This document shows positions 22,544-33,900 of a stretch of 64,000 nucleotides of DNA, piece after piece. The position numbers and the translations under genes were made by a program. Origin of the DNA: Hyaloscypha bicolor E (taxonomy: Eukaryota > Ascomycota > Leotiomycetes > Helotiales > Hyaloscyphaceae); the NCBI RefSeq assembly GCF_002865645.1, contig NW_020194519.1:431542-495541 (forward strand), given 5' to 3'. The number at the start of each line of letters is the position of its first letter. Within the stretch, counting starts at the first letter, position 1. The notes under the pieces are model-generated. The model worked only from the letters and a program-made list of their open reading frames with translations, was not told the DNA's origin and ran no database searches.

Positions 22544-25500
22544 TCAGATTGTTCTTGATCGGAAGTGGGACTGCAGTAGCTTGACGACAGCCTCGTGCCC
22601 TCTGTCTGCAGCTCGCGAGAGCGGCGTCTGACCAAGTTCATCCTTCGAGTCAGCGTCGACTTTGCCAGAATCGAGAAGCAGCTTGACGACGGCCGCGTGC
22701 CCTTTCTTTGCAGCTCGCGAGAGCGGCGTCTGGCCAGCATTATCCTTCGAGTCAGCGTCGACTTTGCCAGAGTCGAGAAGCAGTTTGACGACGGCCGCGT
22801 GCCCTCTCTCTGCAGCTAGCGAGAGCGGTGTTTGACCAATTTTGTCCTTCGACTCAGCGTAGACTTTGTCAGAATCGACCAGTAGCTTGACGACGGTCTC
22901 TTGCCCTTTCTTTGCAGCCCACGAGAGCGGCGTCCGGCCAGCATTATCCTTCGAGTTAGCGTCGACTTTGCCAGAATCAAGCAGCAGCCTTACAATAGCC
23001 TCGTCTCCTATCTCTGTAGCCCACGAGAGCGGCGTCCGACTAGATTCATCCTTCGGGTCGGCATCGACTTTGCCAAAATCGAGCAGCAGCTTTATAATAG
23101 CCTCGTGGCCTATCTCTGTAGCCCACGAGAGCGGTGTCCGACTAAACTTATCCTTCGGGTCGGCATTGACTTTGCCAGAATCGAGCAGCAGCTTAACAAC
23201 GGCCTCTTTCCCTATCTGTACAGCCCACCAGAGCTGTATTCGACCACGTTTATCGTTCGAGTTAGCATCAACTTTGCCAGAATCGAGTAGCAGCTTAACG
23301 ATGGCCTCTTGCCCTAGCCGCACAGCCCACCAGAGCGGCATCCGACCATATTCGTCCATTGCATTTGCGTCGACTACCTCCCTTTCCAATAGTTCAACTA
23401 GCAGGTTGCACACCACCGGCTCTTGTTCTAACTTGTACCAAGCGTGATAAAGGCAATACGACTTTGCATAAGAGTAAAAGTGAAATTCATCTACCGAGCG
23501 AGGTTTGAAGTTCTTGCTCGCTCCCGCAAGAGCCTTGCCAATGTCATGATCAAGCTGTTTCCCGGAATGTAAAAGCTTCAATGCAAGGCTTCGAGCATTC
23601 CGTGAAGAATCTAGGGCTGAGCGGATAATTGTAGAAGGGGCTGATGCGGTCATTATTCGCGGGACTACCATAGTACATAGCTGGGTACTAAAAATGCCGT
23701 AATTGAGGTAGGTAACGATAACGTCTGCCATCTTCCTATGTGCACTACATTCGGTAAATGGCAGTCCATTCGAGTCTTCGGACCCACTAAGGAGGAATTG
23801 CTTGACACTATGGTGCACAAGTCGTATGGTCAACTCCTCTTCATCGACGGCGATGAGGCTTCCGCAGCAAGTCAATGTCGAATACAATTCGTTGAGGAGC
23901 CTTGCCGGGTTGAAGGTAGTATCGCCGGGAACGACACTTAAGGCTTCCCGAAGTTCTTCGGTTGTTAAGGGACGGTGAGCCACGGTGATGAGCTCTAGTA
24001 TCGGCCTCTGATAAGGTTTACCTAAATCTTCCGGTTTCCGTAGAATGCGTGAAAACGTTTCTGAGAGATCTTTTGGAAGATCCGCCAGAGCCTGGCGAAT
24101 GGCCTCATCTGTTTTCTCGGCGCATAAGGATTTGATTTGAAGGGCTACCCAGAGGAACATTCCTTGAGCACCTTCTAGGAGAGCATTTCGTATTTCGAGT
24201 ATAAGGGCGGGATCCCCGATCGCCAGCTTTCCAGACTTCAGGCAGCTCTCTAACTCTGCACCAATGAAGCTCTCAATATCAGGATTATTATCAGGAATTG
24301 AAATAACGCTGGGGTTAGCGAACTGTTCCAGTCTCAATCCCAAGGCATTGTCGACCTCCAGTCTGGTTGAAACACAGAGAAGCAGCGCAAATATCTCCTG
24401 GAGTTCCTGAAGTTGTCGAATCAAGATCTGTCTCTCAACATCATCACATTCATCCAACCCGTCGAGGATAAAGTACGCTTTAAAGTTAAATGGAAGGGCT
24501 CGTTGGAGCAAACTGAATAATTTTTCGAAATCAAGTGCCGGAGTAGTCTCATCAAGGAATCCCACCGCCATGGAAAGATCAGAAATTGGGCGCAACAATT
24601 GTCGAGCTAGAGACCCAATGACCGTCCGCGCTTTCAAGCTCTCAAGAATATCGTGCCGGCAAAAGAAATAAGCCACTGCGATATTCTTGTTTTGAACATA
24701 AAGATTCAAATCATCAATAACGTTGGCCAGTAAAACAGACTTTCCTGATCCCAGCTTGCCTATATAAACGAGGGTGCAGGAATCTGGTCGGCCCTTCCAG
24801 TTCTGGTATTGGGTAGCTTGGCTGAACAGGGTTGCGTTTCCGACTTTTCGAGTCTGCTTCCACGTAGTCTCGTAATCGTACGTGGAGCAAGACTCGAGGA
24901 GGCGTAGCTTCGTCTTCAGTTTTCTGTGGTGCGACGCCCTTTCCGAGAACTTGTTCGAAAGAGCTCTGAATCGGGAATTCTCACGGGCTTCCTCCTCAAT
25001 TTTCTGGCCAATTAGTAGGTTCACCTCCTCTTTTACCGAATTGGCCCAGAGGTCGAGTTCTGATTGGTAGGTCTTTGGGTCTAAGTCGCTGAGAGAAGAT
25101 ACCAACTGCCCCAAGATCGACTTTTGTGTGAACTTTAATAGCTGATGGCAGAGACGAACTACCACAATGAAATATTCAGACAGGCTTGACTGCAGACTTT
25201 TGGATAGGGGATAGAGTAGGGCCATCGTTTGGTAACGGGGGGCCGAGCGTCCGACGGTCATAAAGAGGTCCGATAACTTTTCCAAGTAGGAGGTGGAGGT
25301 AACCATGAACTATAAAGACATTAGTCAAGAACAAAATAAAGGAGGTCAAGAGACACTGACAAGCAAGGTCATTCGCACCAGCGACCACACGCCACATGCA
25401 ATTATGTTCTGGGATGCGCCTACTATGACATCCCCTAGTGCCGCGAATTGCTGGACGGCTTGTAGGACATTGATCAATCGAGGTCCGAAACACCGCCCGC

Positions 25501-25705
25501 CAACCTTTCCGGACGCGCGATGGTCAATCTCGGCTGCGAGTCGCATGACATCGGTGTGACTAGGAGGGGAGTTGTGCGACTGGGTTCTGTAGGTATGGAA
25601 GGTTGCTTTGTGCTCGCTCGAGAGGTCGGCTTCGAACTGCGAAATAGCCTGTGCCAGGCGAATTTCGGGTTTCAGCCGTGAAGCATTTGCCAATAAAGCT
25701 GACAT
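22544..25705 (-). CDS. NACHT-ankyrin NLR-like protein
   Basis: Exon 1 is 25705-25361 and exon 2 25309-22544, with a 51-nt intron, giving 1036 residues. The N-terminal region (1-~240), with the FGPRL...LQAVQQFAALGDVIVG and ACGVWSLVRM stretches, is a conserved fungal NLR-type leader of helices. A P-loop, GKLGSGKS (about 299-306), and a Walker B, YFILDGLDE (about 394-402), identify the NACHT-type NTPase. The C-terminus has eight ankyrin repeats of exactly 34 residues (LSWA..G.EAVVKLLLDSGKVDA...), the last truncated by the stop. Such proteins act in self/non-self recognition and programmed cell death; the ligand is read by the repeats. The repeats are unusually alike. The intron is needed because exon 1 otherwise stops four codons on. 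Confidence 0.9.
22560..23362 (-). repeat. Tandem 102-bp ankyrin-coding repeats
   Basis: Eight consecutive 102-bp units within the NLR gene encode the 34-residue ankyrins. Units share long near-identical runs (for example the codons for VVKLLLDSGKVDAD) and preserve frame and length exactly. This indicates recent tandem duplication or gene conversion within the recognition domain. Confidence 0.85.
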
Positions 25706-26869
25706 AGCGATGGTGCCTCGAAAAGACTACACTGAGTGTCGCGCATCAAGTATGGACAAGAGATGAAGAGGTGAGGACCTAGCTTTGGAGGAGCTAAGAC
25801 CACGAAGGTGGTAGTATCGTGAGGCTGTGTCGTCCATAATAAACAATATCATTGGACGCTGTTATGCAACCACTCAGAGGGCCTGGCAGTTGTTGGGTTT
25901 CCATTTGAACCACGCAGACAAACAAATCTTGCCCTGTAAAATGATCACCACATACAATATTCTGCGCCAATTCATCAAGAACAGAGACTACGCCCCAGAG
26001 GAGTTATACCAGGAAGTCATTCCAGTTTGAAATTGCTATCTTCCCGGGTATCGGGTCTCAATGACGTTGCGAGCTACCAGTACTGTAGAAGTTCACCAGC
26101 CAAATGTCCACACCACTCAACCGCTCAAACTTAGATTTGACCACAACAACAACACAACTTGGAGAAATAAACGCTATATTCGGACTCCTCGGAGTAATGT
26201 CTATTATCTATGAAGTTCTGGGGATTTTCCAAATACTTTGAAAAAAAATTGTCAGTTTTTTGGTGTTCCGCCGGGCGGTTGAGTGGCTGGGAATTTGGCT
26301 GGGAATCCTTCTACCTGCGCTCTGGGAGCCCCAACGGCCGAGATAACGGCTGAAGGGGCCGATCTGGCATCTGCTAATGCCTCGATCCCTGATGTTACCG
26401 TATACAAGTAGTTGAAACAAGGCAGGGGAACCGATGTGGGTAGCCAGGCATGCTGAACAGGAAATCCATTCTCTAGTTTTACCGAAGCGGCCTCCCTTTC
26501 CAGAAATCACACTAAGCCACAGCGCCAAGACGCTAGCTCTTGTAATCCCTGCAATTCATGCGCCACAGTTCCACAAGTCACATTTGCGTCAAGCCGGCTT
26601 CGTCCTAAAAGCAACAACCTCTCTGATAATACTACACGTGACTTCCCAGCTACGCTATAGTATATACTCGCTTGTATATTTATTATATAGAAACTATTAA
26701 TAATTGCTTTATATATTACTAAAAGCTTAAAGATAAATAAGTTAAAAATAGTCTTATTAAAATAGGCTTCCTTTATTTCCTAATTTATAAGCCTAGAATT
26801 TTAGTAATTTTTCTTTAATTTAGCTTATCTAGTATTAGTAGCATTATATTTATTAGAGGTAACTATTAT
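25706..26869. other. Intergenic region with AT-rich patch
   Basis: The left part is the NLR gene promoter area. Short frames (25827-26030 plus; 26208-26528 minus; 26434-26700 plus) show no domain. From about 26640 to 26865 the sequence is strongly AT-rich and RIP-like, and it abuts the broken end of the transporter fragment at 26870, so a degraded repeat insertion or rearrangement is the likely cause of that truncation. Confidence 0.5.
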
Positions 26870-27153
26870 AATGGAAGTACCAAGGAGCAAAGTTCGTTTT
26901 CGGCTGAGGGATCCAGCTGTGAATGCTGCGGAGATAGCACCCAGAAAGGCACGAACGTTGTGAGAGCAGTAATGTTTCCGATTGTGAGGGTGCTGGGATT
27001 CCCCATTGAGTTGAGCCAGTAGTGGGAGATTACGATGGCGGACGAGACGCCTTCATCGTAGCCAAAGAGGAGAAATCCAGAGGAGCAAACGGCGGTTATG
27101 GCTGTGATGAGGAGCGGGCCATGGAGAAAGGGGCTGCCGGTTTTGGAAAACAT
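26870..27153 (-). pseudogene. 5' fragment of an MFS sugar transporter, frameshifted and truncated
   Basis: From ATG 27153 the frame reads an MFS sugar-porter N-terminus: first membrane helix LLITAITAVCSSGFLLFGYDEGVSS, then SHYWLNSMGNPSTLTIGNITAL. Family members continue with YDVGAF-GA; here one nucleotide is missing at about 26960, and the next frame resumes FLGAISAAFTAGSLSRKRTLLL. Coding similarity then ends at an AT-rich patch. About 95 of an expected 500 or more residues remain. It lies 0.83 kb downstream of the Zn2Cys6 gene on the same strand. It is clearly non-functional. The missing base is inferred from family knowledge; the truncation is seen directly. Confidence 0.8.
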
Positions 27154-27985
27154 GCCGGATATCTGTTCGTCTGACTACTTTAATAGACAGGCATTGTCCT
27201 TCTGAATATGGATTTTGGGATAATGAAAGAAAGGAAAAGAGGAAGAGAGGTAATCTACAAAAGGAGAGAGAAATATGGGAGCTATCAATTGGGATCTGCA
27301 TCTTCCGGTCACTACTAGTTTGAGCAGTTGATCTTCCCGGCATAACTCCCCGAACGTGCCCCCAAGGCAGTTTGTCAAATTCTTCGCTTGCTAGGCTTCT
27401 ACTATATAGATGACATTTGATAGCCTTCATATATACCCTGTTTGAGATACTCACTTCACTGTATTGAAGCTGAAGAGGTATGACGAAGTGAAGCGGGGGT
27501 GCTCGTTGACGTCGGTTTTTGAACGCACATGTGCGGGGTATTTTGATACCGAACTTTCGGGGCGGAAAACACCGGTAATAAAGGAACTCTTAATCGTTTG
27601 GCCCGTTGAACTAACTGACAACTTACAGAGCACAAACCTCAATGGTTCTTTTGGTTTCCGATTCGAGAGTGGAATTTTTAAATTGTCAGAGCACGTCTGC
27701 CTTTGGGGAGGAGACTTTTTTCCAATCCGAGATCTGAGAGAGTATCTTCCGTCTGCGACCCCTCCAGCCATACCAGTAATCCTCAGCAAAATGGCTCCCA
27801 TCTCCTATATATCATCACCGATATCAATCCCGAGTTTCTAAAAGTCAAATCGCTTGCCTTCCGAACGCCAATTGGGTATCCCATCTTCCGATAGAACAAA
27901 ACAATACCATTACACCGCGATTCCCTCACGCTAAAGCAAATCTGTCTGGACGCCATACCACTGGCTAAGTGAGAGGCGCAAATTT
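27154..27985. other. Intergenic region, no gene seen
   Basis: Between the transporter remnant and the Zn2Cys6 gene. A 125-codon plus-strand frame at 27464-27841 overlaps an equally long minus-strand frame; neither has compositional or domain support. The left end would have been the transporter promoter and the right end the 3' region of the regulator. Confidence 0.5.
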
Positions 27986-30277
27986 TCACTGCGGAGGAGT
28001 ATGTCCCGTCCCCTGCGAGAACTCCCAACTATACCCATCCATCTGATTGCCCGGCATATCCACCTCGGGCATCCACTCCCCAAACCCCTGTCCAAGCCCC
28101 TCCATCTGATCATACAACAAGAAGTTCTCAATACTCTGCTCGTTCCCAGGATCAGTTGGCCCGCCCCCACTTCCGGTAGCTCCAGATCCGATGTTCTTAG
28201 CTCTATTCACATTAAGATCCATCCTCTCAAACGGATCCTGCAGCATCTCGTTCGGCATCATAGTACCGTCTGAAGGTGTTCGACCGATCGGTGGGCGATC
28301 AAGAGTCTCTTGTCGTTTCTCAAGGCGCCTGTACCAGTGAATCTCGGGAACAGGAGGCAGCCAGCAATCCTCTGCCCTCCGGTTGGCGATAGGAGGGACA
28401 AAGACGTCGGTGTGTTCTTGGCTGTTGTACCACGCTTGAAACCGTAATATCATCCCGAGAAACGTATACGGCGATCTGCATTCATTCGGTCCAATGGCCT
28501 CCACCAATGTCTCCATAAGTGCATTGAGATAATACCCAATTTTCAAGGATTTTGGGTCGAGAACAGAGCCGATGGGAGACGAAGGGGTTTTGGCGGAGAT
28601 GTAAAGTTTGATGAGCGTGATTAGACAGTACGCCATGCGCGCGAAGTTGAAGATAGGTATCATGCGGAGGGCATCGATATCCATGTTTATCAGGATGTCG
28701 AGGAATGCTTGTGCTGAGGAGATGGAGACGGCAGTGGAGTCTATGTAAGAGGAGGGGGCGCGGGAGTCGGATTGGATTGTGAGGACGGAGAGGATTTTCT
28801 CGAGGCCGAAAGGGGGCATGAAGTCTTCGGGTGGGTGCTCGTCGTGCATGGCGATCTCGTGGAGGTACATTTGTGTATGGTGGTATTGTAACATTAGTAT
28901 ATCTAGTGATGTTAGTAAAGGGGAGTTCGAAAATCATAGGGATGGTACCGTTGACTTCAAACTCAGCTACTTTCTTCCAAGCTTCCAATGTCTTCTCGAA
29001 GCCGGTGACTTTCAGCTGTACCATCGGTTCAGCCAGGTTCGCCATGTTACTTGGATCATCAAATGAGAGGGACTGTCCAAGTTCATCTTGGATTTTGGTC
29101 ACTCTGACCCAATGAACCAAATATGTGTCCAGCTTCGTAGCTCTTGGGTTGTTAGCCACGGACTCAAGACATTCATTAATCCACTTGTTGAACCGCAGCA
29201 TATTGGGTCGTCTCATACTCATGGCCACCCTGGATTCATCAGTTAAAGCCCTCCAAGGATAATTGGGAAGACCCACCCAGTACTAATCAGATAGCAAGCC
29301 AGAAAAGTCTTCCTTTTTTCAAGCTCCGCATCGTTTAGGTCACCTGCGGGAGGTGAGTCTCCATCAGAATCTGTCCCGCGACGGCTCCTGAAAGTCTTTG
29401 GATTCGTGCCTAAACCAATATCTAATGCCATTGTCGCAGCCATGTGGATGTACTCATAGAACTTGAGCTGCGAGTACTTCCCTGGAGGGTAATACCAGAC
29501 TGAAGTGATGATCAAGGCTTGAACGAGCTCAAGAGATTTCTCACCCCTGATGACCGTCAGATGGGCATATGCAGAGAGAACTTCGGTATTGAGAATGCTG
29601 TAAAGTCGAGAGCCTTCTTTTCCAGAGGCGGCGGCTATTGCTGCCAAGAACAAGGTTGGTTTGGTATTCCTGAGCTCTTCAACCGTGACTTCAGGAGGGA
29701 AGTGAACGGTGGGAAAATAGTTGACCAGCCCAGTATTGTACGAATGCAGTAACTGAGTTGCTAGCTCCAGCGATATAACACCCCGATCAATGACATCCGA
29801 ATCCGGGGAATAGGCAGCAGGAGTACCCATCGGTTCTTGAGTCGGCATCCCACTCCACTCCAAATTCAACGGCTGCTGTGGTTCCGACCTAGCAGCCTCC
29901 ACCACCGCCGTCCTCCCCAGCTGCTCCTCACTGCCCGTCGTTGACGAGCCCGAGCCAGACATATGTGCCACTGGCGTATCCCCAACCGTCGAGCTCGAAT
30001 TCCCATTCGGAGGCTGTTCCTTCTTCTCGAACAGCGTCCTCATAGCCTGCACCTCCCTCTCCAACTCCGCTACCCGCGCATCCGTCCTCTTCCTCTGTTT
30101 CCGCTTCTGCGGCGCAGTATACACGCATTGTCTGTCCGTCCTCGCGCAGCGCTGGCAGGTCTTCGATGTCGCGGAGTTATTAGGCAGGCAGCGGACTTTG
30201 TGCATGCGGCAAGCGTCACAGGCGCGGTTGAACTGCTGCTCCGACACAGCGACGCCTTTCGGGCCTGGTTGATTCAT
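27986..30277 (-). CDS. Zn2Cys6 binuclear-cluster transcription factor
   Basis: Exons 30277-29277, 29229-28949 and 28902-27986 (47- and 46-nt introns) give 732 residues. The N-terminal DNA-binding cluster has the six cysteines at 20, 23, 30, 41, 44 and 51 (CDACRMHKVRC...CQRCARTDRQC), followed by a basic linker and a short coiled coil (about 68-90). The middle and C-terminal parts correspond to the fungal-specific regulatory domain, with GEKSLELVQALIITSVWYYP, MALDIGLG and RKTFLACYLIST...MSMRRPNMLRF, the last spanning intron 1. It would act as a nuclear regulator; targets are unknown. The adjacent dead sugar transporter on the same strand might once have been a target, which is speculation. Confidence 0.92.
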
Positions 30278-30989
30278 CTTGTCGACTTCGCGATATACTC
30301 GTCAGTTCGGTGGGAGGGAGTCCCAGGTCTGGGGGAAGGAAATATACCAAGGTCGTAGTCATAGTAGGCCCAACATGAAGGTTGTGGGTTGTGATGCTGA
30401 TGGCTTACGTATGCTGCGAGGCTGCAGCGGTGCCCCAGCCTGATAATTAGTGTGACATGAGTCTGATAGGCTGTATCGCACTTACCAACGCCTTTGCTCG
30501 GACACAATAAGCGCCCAAGACAGCATGGCGTGCCCTCGAAAGTCCGTGTTTTTAGGGCATTTCGTTAACGATTGTCTACAAAGGAGAATTTTAATAATTT
30601 AAATTTATCGAAATTGCTTAGAATAAGATCTCTAAACTCAATTAAAAAAAAATTCATCTTGTGCGCTCGAGTTTAAAGCTAACATGCTTTATAGTTATCA
30701 AATAATTACGAGATAAAGTTATTGACATGGGTTCGGCAAGGCCTGAAATGTGGCTAAAACCACGAACTTTTGAGGGTGGGCTCGTTATGGCTCAATCATC
30801 CGGTCTTACTTTTGACGCCGTCAGGGGGCACAGTTTTCGAAACGACTTGTTCTCGGACGATACACTTCACCGGAATCTATTTCTTTTAATAAGGTATAAA
30901 GTTTCAACAAAAGAAGGTATGGAGGACAGAAGAATGAACGCTGCGGAATCAATACAAAGCCACAAAGTCGTTGCGCCCGGAATGCACGA
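30278..30989. other. Intergenic region with short AT-rich stretch
   Basis: Upstream of the Zn2Cys6 gene and downstream of the WSC-domain gene, so it holds the first gene's promoter and the second's 3' end. An AT-rich stretch lies at about 30575-30725. A plus-strand frame at 30727-31014 runs into the WSC gene's last exon and is not supported. Confidence 0.5.
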
Positions 30990-33900
30990 TCAACTCGAGT
31001 ACACTTGTAAATGACTTCCTGCCGAGCACCACTCTTTGCTGTTCCCCGGACACAGCATGACTTGGCACTGGCTATCAGCAACAACAGAACTTAACGGACT
31101 GATCGAATTCCCGCAGAAACACTGGCTGCCATATTCGACGCCTGCAAGTGTATATCCCTTCGTCTGACACGCACCAACACACATCTCCACCGTCATACTA
31201 CTCGTGCTCGTCAGTGAATAACCTGTGATCGCTCTCGCATTCGTCAATTCCTTGTAGCAACCAGTGTAATTGTAATTTCCAACCTTCTGCGGAATACTCG
31301 GGGGCACAAAACTGGTATCGTTGTAAACGCTCAGCAGTTTTGACCCACCACAGACCTCGCTCTTATCACCCGCGCATAGGGAGGTACAGCCACTGTGGCC
31401 GAGGGTAGAGTTATTGGTGAGAGCGTAACCACAGTAATATTCAGCGCCGTATTCGATACCAGCGAGTCCGAAATTTTTGGAGGAGCAGTATGCTTGGCAG
31501 TATTCAATGGTCATTGCGGTGGCGTTTGTCTTGGAGGAGCCGGTGAGAGCGCGAGCGAGGACGGTGTCATTTGCGCAGCCTACGTAAGTCCAAGGAGACG
31601 AAGTTGCTTTCGATATTTCTGAGCTTGATGTGGAGCTCGAACTCGTTAGAAGGCTGCTCGTCGACGTTGGTGGAATTGGGCTGAAGGTGGAAAGGGTTGA
31701 GCTGCTTGCTGTTGCCTGTGTGGAGCTTGATGTGGAGGTCGCCGTCTTGGAACTCGAGCTCGATTGAGTTGAGCCGGAAGAGACAGAGGTCGAAGATTGG
31801 CTACCTGATGTCGTCTGGGCAGGCATTGAGCTAGACGTTGAGCTTGTTATTTGGCTGCTTGAGGTTTGAGCGGAGCTTGAGCTGGTCGAAGGCGTCGAGG
31901 AAGTCACTGAGATCGAAGAGGACGATGAATATACACTGGATGTCGATGACAGTCCGACAGAACTGCTTGAAGGTGTAGCCGCGGAGGAGCTGGATGTTGT
32001 CGAAACAGACACAGAAGCAGACGTCGATGAGCTCGATGATACGGAGCTCGTCGTACTGCTCAGCGCCGCCGATGATGAAGAAACAACGCCCGTCAAATTC
32101 TGATACAAGGTCAACCCATTCGCCCCACCACAAATCTCTCCAGAGTTTCCACCACCTATGCCAATCTAGTTAGCCTTTCCTTTCGCTCTCGGAATTGAAG
32201 GTGACTCACAGAGCATCTTGCACCGTCCATCCGTCGCGATGTAGCTCCCGAAGCCCAAGGTATTTGAGCAGTAACATTCCTGCGAATATTCAACTCCGAA
32301 ATACAGATATCCAGTGCAGTTCCCCGCGCAGTGCTCGATCGTCATATCTGCTTTAGCCACATATTTGCCTTGTAGAGTGCGGATGGTCGTATTATCGCTG
32401 TGGCAGTGAAGATACGTGTATGCGCCGACTGCGGCGGGGATCGATGGCGTGGGAGTGCCTGATGTTGATAAAGTTTTTGTGCGGGAAGATATTGTGATTA
32501 TGAGGGAGGATGAGGTTGTGACTTGTACGGATGAAGTGCTTGTCAAGCTTTGAGAAGCTGAAGAGGAAGTGGATGGGGGAGACAGAGAATACAAATTCAG
32601 CCCGTAACTTCCTCCACAAAGCTCAGCAGAATTTCCCGCGCAGGGCATACTGCATCGTCCATCCGTAGTTGGAACACCGGTTGAAGCAATGGTGTTCGAG
32701 CAGTAACATTCAGCTCCATACTCGACCCCGAAGTAATTAAAGCCTTGACAAAATGCTGCACAGGATTCGACAGTCATGCTGGCTCCTGTGCTGGCCGCGC
32801 CGACGAGGGTCCGCGCTGTCACGTCGTTATCGGTGTAACAACCTAGGGAGGTGAATGCACCGGTTGGAGTTGCTGAAGCTGAGGGTGTAGATGAAACGGA
32901 CGTCACCACTGAAGACGTGGAAGATTTGCCCGATGTAGCCGAAGATGAAGAAGCGGTTGGAATGGCAGTTCCGTTTTTGATGTACAAAGAGAGTCGGCTA
33001 CCGGCTCCTGTTGTCTTGATCAGTAAAATGCACGGTGAGTTGGGGAATAGATAGATAGTACTAACCGCAGAATTCAGCAGTGTTATTGGTGCAAGCCATG
33101 CTGCAGTCTGTATCTGCATGGAGAATGCTCGTACCGGCAAGAGTATTCCCACAGTAACACTTTGGAATGTCAGCACATTTCATCAAAAATTCAGCCAGAA
33201 ATTACAGACTTCATCCGCATACTCAGTCCCGAAATAAGTATACGCAGAACAGAACGTGGCACAGCTCTCCAAAGATATCGTCGATCCGGCTGTGGCTTTC
33301 GCACTCAGGACTCTCGCAGTTGCAACATCGGACCCTAGACTCACATCAGCATCACATAGCCACAAGAGCTTCACATAACTTACAACACCCAGCATAATTG
33401 TAAGCCCCGACCGTCTTAGTAATCTGCGGACCTTGCCCAGAAGCCCCGACAATTGTCCCATTAGCAGGAAAGTACCTCGTAGTATCATAATAGACGCTCA
33501 AATACCCTCCCTGACCACCGCAAACCTGGCTCGAGTCCCCACCACAAGAGTAAGAGCACAGCGAATCCGACGCTAATAGAGATGCGCTCGGAATTACAGA
33601 GCCATAGAAACACTGCGTCATGTATTCCGTTCCCGCAAAGACAGCTCCTGCTGTTTGGGCAGTGGTTTGGCAGAGACCGTTCGTCTGGTTCACATTGTCG
33701 CTTTCATGCGGTTCAATCCGCGCGCCGTTGGTGAAGTCGAGATAGCAGCCGAGATATCCGTATAGTGCAGATCCGCTTGGGGTTTTTGGACCGACTTGCT
33801 TCGAGGTGAGAGAACCGGTGAAGTTGAGCGTGTGGACACCAAATGTCAGGTCGTCGGTGTTCAAGGTCCAGGCTCCTGAATAGTAGATGGTGGCTGCGTT

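Noticed and set aside
25827..26030. 67-codon plus-strand frame upstream of the NLR gene
   Set aside because: No domain, signal peptide or conserved feature, and it lies in the likely NLR promoter region.
27464..27841. 125-codon plus-strand frame downstream of the Zn2Cys6 gene
   Set aside because: Overlaps an equally long antisense frame; no domain or splice support.
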